Notes under the pieces: model-generated
What the model was told of the DNA's origin: nothing
Databases searched by the model: none
Seen by the model: only the letters and a program-made list of their open reading frames with translations
Assembly (NCBI RefSeq): GCF_905404315.1
Contig: NC_066265.1
Span: 24,576,501 to 24,640,500 of the forward strand
Reading direction: 5' to 3'
DNA from: Leptidea sinapis
Lineage: Eukaryota > Arthropoda > Insecta > Lepidoptera > Pieridae
DNA: 64,000 nt
Made by a program: the position numbers and the translations under genes
Part shown: piece by piece, positions 55,877 through 64,000 of the stretch
How the letters are laid out: each line of letters opens with the position of its first letter
How positions within the stretch are numbered: the stretch's first letter is position 1

Positions 55877-58030
55877 ATCATAATCATCAGCCGGAAGACG
55901 TCCACTGCTGGACAATGGCATCCTCCAAAGACCTTCACGATGAACGGTCCTGTGCTGCCCTCAACCACGTATTCCGGCGATCTTGACCAGATTGTCGGTC
56001 CATCTTGTGGGGGGCCTACCAACACTGCGTCTTCCGTTACGTGGTTGCCATTCGAAGACTTTACTGCCCCAACGGATATCGGTTCGTCGAACTATGTGCC
56101 CTGCCCACTGCCACTTCAATTTCGCAATCATTTGGACTATGTCGGTAACTTTGGTTCTCCTACGGATCTCCTCATTTCTGATTCAATCTCGCAGGGAAAC
56201 TCCGAGCATAGCCCTTTCCATTGCCCTCTGAGCGACCATGAGCTTCCTCATAAGGCCCATAGTTAGCGACGACGCGACGTCTGCGTACCGTTAGTCATCA
56301 CTGGCATACTGGTCACACACTGTGGTATTTGGGACGAGAAGATTTTACGGAGCTTCCCGAACGCTGCCCATCCGAGTTGAATTCGATTCGATTGTTTGTC
56401 CGAGGTAGACGTATTGGTATTGGTATTGGTAAAGGGCTCCTGTTTCCGCAATTAGACCGCTTAATTGGGTCCATTTTGCGTGCAGTATTGGCCAGTCATT
56501 CCAACCAGCCCAGCTCCTTCCAGAAGTTCAGAACAATCCTGGGGTGTTCGCAGACTTCCTGGAGCGACCTTGTATTTACTAAGGTTTGTGCCCGTTGGTT
56601 GGCCACCCCAGCACATTCCATGATTACGTGAGTGACCGTTTCATCTTCGGTTAGACAGCCCCTGCACTTAGGACTGTCCGAAACGCCGATTGTAAATAGG
56701 TGTTTGTTCAGTGATGTGTGACCCGTTAGGGTGCCGACCATAATTCGGATGTCATGTCTGTTTAGGCTAATAAGTCGACGTGTCAGTTTGGGCGATAGTG
56801 CAGGAATCGCCTATTTCGACTGTCTGCAGCCTGAGACATTTGTCCATCGGGTTCCATGTAGGTTGTTGGTGAGAGAGCGTATCCATGACCGCATTTTGCT
56901 GAAGGGTAGCGGCAGGACTGGCCCTGGCCCAGCCACTTGCGTTTCCGACCCCCGCCTTGCAAGTTCATCCGCTGCATCGTTCCCCAACGAACCGCTGTGT
57001 CCTTTGATCCATTGCAGAGTTACCCAGTTGTTAGAAGCAGCTCGTTCTAAGGACCGGTGACACTCGTATATCAGCGCTGAGTTATAGGTGTTGCTCCCCA
57101 GCGCAGTCAGTACTGCCATACTATCGGATAGAATACGGATATAATATCCGTGTATTTTCCTTCTTCGTATCGCGTCTGCAGCTTCCTTGATGGCTATGCA
57201 TTCGCATTGGAATATGGAGCTGTGTATGCCTAAGGGTATAGAGGTGTGTATATTCAGTTCCTGTGAGAAGATGCCAGCTCCAGTTCCGGCTGCCATTTTG
57301 GAGCCGTCTGTGTAAATTCTAAGTTCATTTACACCTGACTGGTCTGCTCCCATTTCGAACAGTTGAATACGGTAATTCTTTTGAAAGATGTGTGTTTTGG
57401 GTATTCTATCACAGGGTGCCTCACAGAGTGGGAAATCCTTCCTTACTCTGTTCCAGAGGTTTCCTGTGAGGCAGTCATCATTCTTGCATACACCCATCAG
57501 CTTCAGGCGGAGAACCGACATTGTCGCCTCATGTTGGATATGTATGTCAAGCGGTGTGAGCCCTAGAATGGTTTCTAGGGCAAATGTTGGCGTAGTGCGC
57601 ATGCAACCAGTTATGGCTGTGCAGGCCAGCCGTTGGAATCACTGCAGCTTGGTTTGTACTGTTGTTAGCTCTGTCCTGGGCCACCAAGCTATTGCTCCGT
57701 AGGTGATAATTGGTCTAATAACTGCTGTATATAGCCATTTACATATCTTTGGAGCAAGACCCCAGGTTCTCCCTACGAGTCTTCTACACTGCCAAAATAT
57801 TATACATGCTTTTTCCAGCCCGAGGTAGACGTACTCGTCAACAATTTCGGGAGTACAGTTCGCAACTGTTATGGGAGTAGGTGCAACATGGACATTTGAC
57901 ATGATCTCCGTCTTGTCCATGTTCATTTTAAGACCTACTCCTTGGGAAGCTGTATTGAGGCCATCGAGTATATGGCTTAAGTCTTCCATGGTCTCATCGG
58001 TCATGGGTACGAATCCGTAATGAGCCAATA
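55877..58030 (-). mobile_element. RTE-type LINE, interrupted by a second LINE
   Basis: Minus strand. The 5' part (about 58030-57820) encodes the end of the RT palm: DLSHILDGLNTASQGVGLKM, NMDKTEIMSNVHVAPTPITV and DEYVYLG. The 3' part (56413-55877) encodes RIQLGWAAFGKLRKIFSSQI, then SLTMGLMRKLMVAQRAME-like sequence, AKLKWQWAGHIVRRTD and the 3' end GTCTTCCGGCTGATGATTAT. Between them lies a different LINE (56414-57819) flanked by a 14-bp duplication. The RTE also has its own deletions and frameshifts. Confidence 0.9.
56414..57819 (-). mobile_element. RNase H-bearing LINE inserted in RTE (1406 bp)
   Basis: 5'-truncated element in one minus frame with two nonsense codons (57636-57638 and 56808-56810). 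Order: RT C-terminal region (RRLVGRTWGLAPKICKWLYT, RPIITYGAIAWWP), then RLACTAITGCMRTTPTFALE, then RNase H with LRIYTDGSKMAAGTGAGIF, FQCECIAIKEAA, IRILSDSMAVLTAL and KGHSGSLGNDAADELAR, then SPKCRGCLTEDETVTHVIME. It ends in a TACCAA repeat tail. Flanked by TACGTCTACCTCGG (minus sense) at 57820-57833 and 56400-56413. Probably I/LOA/R1-group. A 113-bp relative is at 23944-24056. Confidence 0.95.
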
Positions 58031-58984
58031 ATATTCCCAAGAGAATCAAGGTAATTAACAATGGGCAGGACACGTCGCTCGCAGCAACCAATAATCAAAG
58101 TGTCCGAATGTCGTCGGAGGATTTGCAACCACAGTTAAGCTACAAATACATGATCGAACTTGGTATGGTCGAACTTCAGACGCGGTCCAGTAGCGGACCA
58201 TATTCGATGGTATGTCGCATTGTCCACCGCATACAATTATTATAATTACTAGATTTGACTTGCAAAAATTTTAAGCATTTAAGATTCTTTTATCAGTGCA
58301 ACTTCTGTGATGTAATTGTATCCTCTAATTATCCTGATAGATTAAAAATGGTTTTGGACTTGGTTATTATGGATTTTATTGAAGTTTTACACAATGTAAT
58401 ATATTTATAGTAGAGTTTATAATGAAGTCTGATATGATTATTTAGAGCGCAGAATGTCTTCAAACCAATTCGAAGTCGAAGTTTTTATTTGCTTATACAT
58501 ATTAGATTGGTGTTAAATAAATATTATAATATGCTTGCCATATTTATGATGTGCAAATTATACAAAATTTAAAATACAAGCAAATGTGAGCCTTAATCGC
58601 GTACTGTTGAATCCGTATAAAGTAACACTCTCTATTTTACTGTTCAGAAAAAAACTCCTCCAACGCAAATACGTATCTAATATGGTAAGAAATAAATAAT
58701 TTGTTTATTTATCTTTTTATTACTGTTGGGAAAGAAAGTTTTGCAGTGGTTCGTAAACGAGACGTCATATATCCAAAATACTTTATATCATTGTACTAGA
58801 ATATTCTAGCACAGTACAGCGACAAAATGCGTGTCCAATTTTGATTTGTCAGTGTTTGAGTTAGCTAGTGGTTTAATATTCAAAATACTATGGAGCTAAT
58901 GCCACGTGTGACTACTGTTTAGGACTTGTCAATCAAAATTGGTTACAGTCACAACAGTTTCGTTTACCTTCTCTATCATTTATC
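58031..58984. other. Intergenic; possible LINE scrap at its left edge
   Basis: 58050-58110 contains a TGGGCAGGACACGTCGCTCG stretch reading QWAGHVARSNQ on the plus strand, like a LINE C-terminus. The remainder is AT-rich without features. Confidence 0.35.
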
Positions 58985-59350
58985 CGCATTTATCACGGGG
59001 AGTGTTCCGAAGAGCTGTTTAACCTGATTCCTGCCGCCGAATTCCACCTTCGCACGACACGCCACAAGTAAGGATATCATCCCCACCATCTGGATGTGTG
59101 GCGGTCCTCCACAGTGCGGTTTTCAAGGAGCTTTCTTCCTCATACTACAACGCTGTGGAATGAGCTTCCTTTTGCGGTGTTTCCGGGACGATACGACATG
59201 GGTACCTTCAAAAAAAGCGCGTACACCTTCCTTGAAGGCCGGCAACGCTCTTGTGATTCCTCTGGTGTTGCAAGAGAATGGGCGGCGGTGATCACTTAAC
59301 ACTAGGTGACCCGTACGCTCGTTTGTCCTCCTATTCTATAAAAAAAAAAA
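58985..59350 (+). mobile_element. Family A LINE 3' end
   Basis: Starts CGCATTTATCACGGGGAGTG and ends TCCTATTCTATAAAAAAAAAA. Close match (about 95%) to 4692-6325. Contains a small number of frame changes. Confidence 0.95.
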
Positions 59351-59389
59351 TCATGCTATAACTCGGTTAGAGTTGTTCTTCTTTCTCGG

Positions 59390-59446
59390 AAGCATTGTTA
59401 GTATTTACGTTAATATATTGTATTAACGTAAATACTAACAATGCTT
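59390..59446. repeat. Perfect hairpin, 26-bp arms, 5-nt loop
   Basis: Arm 59390-59415 begins AAGCATTGTTAGTATTTACG; arm 59421-59446 is its exact reverse complement; the loop is TATTG. Lies 40 bp beyond a LINE A tail. No mismatch in 26 pairs. Confidence 0.95.
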
Positions 59447-59859
59447 CTATAGTTTATATTAATAAATACTAATTATTGATAATAGCGGAAGAATTGTAAT
59501 AAGTGAATATATACGAAAGTCATTGTTCCTGCTATAAATTATTTACGACTTATATAACATTTATTGACACTATGTTGTGTAGTAAGTCTTATTACTCGAT
59601 ACGTGAATCTCAGTGGGGCGATTCACGCCTCGCGTAAATATGTGCTCAGAATTCAATCGTCCTCTTTATTGGCCATATGGGACCCTTGGACCGTCGTTTT
59701 GTTGGTAATTTTTTGTATGGCGTGCTGGGTTGTAAGCGTAATTTGTTTGCAAGCGTGCGAATTCGAACGAAAGATTAACAGACTTCATTACAAACAAATT
59801 TAGGAAACTTTTTATGTTGAAAATGGATGATATTATTGTAATATTTTTTTACCAGTTAG
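59447..59859. other. Intergenic, hydrophobic open frame of unknown status
   Basis: A plus-strand frame (59564-59803) ends in a membrane-like stretch VVLLVIFCMACWVVSVICL followed by charged residues. No family recognised and no splice sites that would place it in a gene. Confidence 0.25.
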
Positions 59860-60175
59860 TTACTATTTATTTATTTACATCTATTGTACTCGATAACTCT
59901 TGTTTTTAGGTATTACTTTATATATACATTTTTGACTTACTCGTGTAAGGCTTTGAGCATTTTTGTTGCATCACATATTAAATTGTAACTGAAATTATTT
60001 GTAAAGCGACAAAGTTGTAAATGTTGATTTAAAGAATGAGTTTCATGCCACTTCTTCTCATTAAAGCTCAACCTTTTTTGAATTGGTAGTAAATGTAAAA
60101 AGAAAAGAATACTTATAAAATTCATAAGTGTCCTTTCCTTGACATACACGAATAAAGTGATTTTGATTTGATTTA
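59860..60175 (+). repeat. Dispersed repeat R, 3' part (copy 3)
   Basis: Shares TCTATTGTACTCGATAACTC, TTGACTTACTCGTGTAAGGC, CACTTCTTCTCATTAAAGCT and ends CACGAATAAAGTGATTTTGA. The GATTT-rich end suggests a LINE 3' UTR. Confidence 0.75.
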
Positions 60176-60251
60176 TTGTAGGAATCCAATAAAATAATTA
60201 ATGTAAAATGTATTATTTCGATACTATATAGTTAAGTAGTAGTATATATTA

Positions 60252-60490
60252 CTAGCTGCTGCCTGCGACGTTGTCAGCAACAATAATGTCTGCATGCATC
60301 TGGTTCGATATACGTATTAACTTATTTATAACTTTGGATCAACTTTTTCTCCATGCATCGATACCAAGTACAGCTTAAATGTTGATCCAGCCAATGCTGA
60401 AAGCATTCTTTCTTTCATTTCATTAAAATCTGTCAAGTAGTTACAGAGATTAATGTGTACAAAAAATAGAGAGACACACAGATAGATATT
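60252..60490 (-). mobile_element. Helitron-like 3' end, inverted
   Basis: CTAGCTGCTGCCTGCGACG at the left edge (CTAG then T on its strand), with AAATCTGTCAAGTAGTTACA and a GAGAGACACACAGATAG tract at the right. No coding. Confidence 0.4.
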
Positions 60491-61800
60491 TTTTTAAGAT
60501 TTGTAATTTTGTGTTCATCTAAACTCCATTCATCAACTAAAACAGTTTTTGGAAAAAAATTCAATGTGCAAACACGTCTACTCCATACTTTTATTATAGA
60601 ATGAGTATAGAATGTCTAAACCGAAAATCAATACTCTATTAACAAAAACCTTATAAATGGTTATTTATTATTTTAGGTAAAATTCAATATAAAATACATC
60701 TTGATAATTAAATCAAGACTTTCTTAAATTTATAAAATCTTTTAACAAATTCCGAATTGACAAAGTAATTGTAAATCAATATAGACAGCAAAGCTTTTCA
60801 CCATTTGTTGCTGAAACCAATTAAGTTGATATCTTAGATCAAAGCAATTCAATTCATTCCTCACTAAAATATTTACCTCATCCCAATTTAAATGATGTCT
60901 CTAAAGCGCTGAAGAGCTGATTTACATGACAAAGTATCTAAGTAACCGTTGAGAACGTACTACGTTTCAAACTCGCCCGTTCCGCGCTATTGAACGAACG
61001 CGAAAAGCGGGAAATTATACTCTCATCGATTTTCCGTTTATGAATTTTAAAGTACCCACTTTATATTGTTACAATAGTTATGGAACTTTGACTGGCGCTT
61101 GAACGATGTTTGTTTTAATAAATATAGTGTAGATTATGTTTCCCGTCTTTATTCTTGTGAAGATTCGTCATTTCTGAACAAGTTATTATGATTGTACAGC
61201 TCAGTTTTTTAATTTTGTTACATAATTCTCACATTAGCAGCCTAAATTTCATCATTCATATTACTGTTCAGTATTCACTGTCTCGAAGCTCTAGGACCCA
61301 TATATGTAGTTTTCAACTTGCCCTTTCATTTGATACCCATATTGAAGGGGTTGTGAATCTGCCATTTTGTTGCAGCGGCCATCTTAGATTTACAATAATA
61401 TATAATGTAGTCACGGACGAGTAAAAAAAATAAGGACTCCATGTCACCTACATAACAGTGAAGCATCCAAACAAGCCAGTTAACGTGTAAGTATATAGCC
61501 CCACGCACACACACTAATATAAGCCGATCAACCGCCATTATGACATCTGCCATCGTCAGTGACGGACAGTGACATACAGTGTGACCGCTAAATAAACAGC
61601 GCTTTACCCGAAAAATTGGGTAATCTATGTAATGGTGTTCTAAGTAGATAAATCATTATCTGTTTCAAGATGCAGTGATTTATGATAACAGGTATGTCTT
61701 AACCAATATTTTTATTAAAGTATCGTGGAACACTACTTCAATACGAGTATCGTTCTCATTTACTCTTTGAATAAGAGTATCAGTTCTAAACATTAAATCA
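60491..61800. other. Intergenic, nothing recognised
   Basis: AT-rich without defined features. Confidence 0.3.
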
Positions 61801-61850
61801 CGTGCAACGTTACTCGAATTGTCGAGGATCCAGTACTCTGTCAAAATTTT
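61801..61850 (+). mobile_element. Tiny family A LINE scrap
   Basis: CGTGCAACGTTACTCGAATT and GTCGAGGATCCAGTACTCTG match 5848-5898 of the LINE at 4692-6325. About 50 bp. Confidence 0.6.
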
Positions 61851-63839
61851 CATCACTTGTGTATTTACCTAGTAACCAAATTACTCTAAAGCACATAGTT
61901 ATTTGTTCTCTAAAAATGTACTTATTTGATACCACGTGGCAAACAAACGAACTTAACAATGAATTTTGTGTAGATATTCTTAAAAATAAGAAATGTTAGG
62001 ACGTCATTTTTATATCAGTTAGAACAAAGATACTTCAAACAAGACATGGACACAGAAACAAACACGCAATCCTTACTTTCAAGGTGCACTTGTTTTTTTA
62101 ACCGACTAGGTGAACCGATTTCGATAATTTTTTATTTGAAAGCTTCCCGTGTGGTCCCTGTAATGTAATTGTAATTTGGTCCAGATCTGGAAATGGCATC
62201 CATGAGAAAACCATAATAAAAGTCTTAAATTTGCTATACGTATGTGGATGATAATCCATGACTAAGTAACGGAACTCTTCTATTCTTAGGAAATTAACGA
62301 TACTCGGCCGAATCTTTTTATGCTATTAAGATATTTATGTCATCTACCATAACACAGTTATGGTCAAGTAATTGCCGTAGTCGAATATGATGATCAATGG
62401 AAGTCCTTAACGACTGTGCGATCTGTGGCACAATTTCTAACTATTTGTAATCAAATAGCAAAGCGCTCACGTTCATTGCTGCATTGAAGAATTTATTATA
62501 TCTAGACATATGTAGACAAATTGTAAGTTAGTGTGCTTCAAATTCACTAAAAATAAAAAAAAATAAACAAAAAATCAACCGTCTTCAAATACACTATTCC
62601 AAAACAATAGATATAATATGCACTAATAAGTATAAAAACAATTGCGTATTTTTATACAATCTAATTAATTAATGTAATTCTAGTTACGATTATTGTAATT
62701 TTCGGAGTCGGCGTCATCCATGATAGGTTTGTAACTACATACATAGTTATAGGTGAGATGTGCTTGAGTCGTGAGGAGGCGAGAGGCGAGAGCGGGTCGC
62801 GGCGGGAGGACACCGATTCCAAAAATTACATTAATGATTGGTAATTGATAATATTTATGCGGTGGATCACATGGTATATATATAAACACTGCTTACTTTT
62901 AAGGTAAACAAACGTTGGTAATAGCGTGTATTTGACTTGTATCAGTTTGGTATCAATAGATATATTATGTTTGCTTTGTGATTTGATTCGAATAGTCTGT
63001 CATCTTACATAACTGTTATTGATCATAGTCAACTCGTGTCCACGCATTACGGCGCGGACTGACTAGGATTATAAACGCTACAAGCAACCCTACAATATTT
63101 GTGTTGATCATGTGACTAAGCTGCAAATGGGCATTTATTTTACTGATTTTCTTTTGTTTATTCGAAATTTACATATAAAATTGAAAAATTGTTCGGTTTA
63201 AGTTTTAGAAAAGTACTAATTCTATTTATTTCTTTAAAAAAAGAATGTTGTTATCGCTGAAAGTTTTGAGTTTTTCGACTCCGAAGTTTATTTTTGGGAA
63301 GCAACTTCCAAATATTTTATTGGATATTTCAAATTATATATAAATATTCTATTCGGTTAAGAATTTTTTTAAGATCCTTCTTTGTGCACTGTATTTTTTG
63401 CGTCGAAATATTTAATTGCGTTATGTTGTAATCGACTCCCTAAGAAACCAATTTTTGTGGATATTGAGGTATGACCGCGCCTTAAATTTGCTCTAAACTA
63501 AGATTGGTCTCTCCGCTGCGCTCCAACTGTAGTTGTCTAGCAAGTCTAGCGGTATCTATACCGCAGGCGTAGTCGCAAAGTGCGGCAACTATTACTATGC
63601 CCAAGTGGCCGAACTCGAGCCAGTCTCGAACAATGTGTGACGTTGACATGCCAAATGTTCTGTTAAACTTTACGAGGTAATAATTGAAACTTAAACGCTA
63701 GGTTGCTTAGTAAAACTTTGTAAAGATATTACTACAAATAATAAGAAAGACACTGGGAACACATATCATCAGTAAGTATTTTGTATTTTATTTATTTCAA
63801 TGTAAAATATCACGAAGCGTATGTTAAAAAATTTAAAAG
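61851..63839. other. Intergenic with two GC-richer islands
   Basis: 62740-62820 is purine- and GC-rich (GAGGCGAGAGGCGAGAGCGG). 63470-63620 is also GC-richer and contains GCGGTATCTATACCGC. GGTATATATATAAAC at about 62871 could be a TATA box. No coding exon could be supported. Confidence 0.3.
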
Positions 63840-63898
63840 ATGCCATTGAGTGTCAAGATGCTATGCACGCAAGCATCTGATAGTTGCCGTAATAAAAA
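63840..63898 (+). mobile_element. Deleted transposon end
   Basis: ATGCCATTGAGTGTCAAGAT, GCAAGCATCT and TTGCCGTAATAAAAAA match, in the opposite orientation, the 3' end of the transposase remnant at 47350-47440, with an internal deletion. Confidence 0.65.
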
Positions 63899-64000
63899 AT
63901 TAATGTAAGGTTCTCAATATTATATTATAATAGGAACTTATTAGCTTAACTCGATTACGTTTTACTGTGACTCATCATGATAAAAAAAAGCTGCTCGAAT

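Noticed and set aside
57639..58091. A single chimeric reverse transcriptase gene
   Set aside because: The 14-bp target duplication shows it is one LINE inserted into another.
59564..59803. Small membrane protein gene
   Set aside because: One hydrophobic stretch only; no homolog recognised, no exon partners, and a repeat begins just downstream.

Overview
The window is eukaryotic nuclear DNA from an insect, most likely a butterfly or moth (Lepidoptera). It is AT-rich, its genes have short exons and GT-AG introns, and it is densely packed with transposon families typical of Lepidoptera: RTE-type LINEs with (GAT)n tails, jockey/CR1-like LINEs, Helitrons ending in CTAG, mariners, a Penelope element and tRNA-derived SINE sequence. 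The species cannot be fixed from the sequence alone.

Two complete host genes were reconstructed by joining exons in frame. TIMMDC1 (complex I assembly factor, 264 residues, 6 coding exons) lies on the minus strand at 7955-14519. Twinfilin (actin monomer-binding ADF-H protein, 343 residues, 9 coding exons) lies on the plus strand at 21265-29540. They are head to head with about 6.7 kb between their start codons, and that gap is filled mostly with transposon remnants. No operon-like or shared functional logic links them: one acts in the mitochondrial inner membrane, the other on cytoplasmic actin.

Layout. 1-394: AT-rich flank. 395-4434: 56-bp minisatellite, about 72 units, many carrying a CACGTG or CATGTG core. 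4692-6325: truncated jockey/CR1-like LINE ('family A'), of which at least six more pieces lie elsewhere in the window. 7.7-14.5 kb: TIMMDC1, with Helitrons, a MITE split by a LINE, and LINE scraps in its introns. 15.5-20.5 kb: transposon graveyard (Penelope remnant split by a mariner, LTR-element gag and leader, LINE ORF1 piece). 21.3-29.5 kb: twinfilin, with LINE, SINE-like and MITE insertions in introns. 29.5-64 kb: no confidently recognised host gene; Helitrons, mariner-type remnants, RTE LINEs, an RNase H-bearing LINE inserted inside an RTE with a 14-bp target duplication, a foldback element and several strong hairpins. Candidate but unproven host exons are at 14965-15170 (minus), 37300-37504 (plus, non-coding) and 42630-42743 (plus).

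I found no previously undescribed multi-gene system. The most notable signals are the structured minisatellite, several clean nested insertions that order the transposon activity, a perfect 26-bp-arm hairpin at 59390-59446, and the possible orphan exon at 42630-42743.
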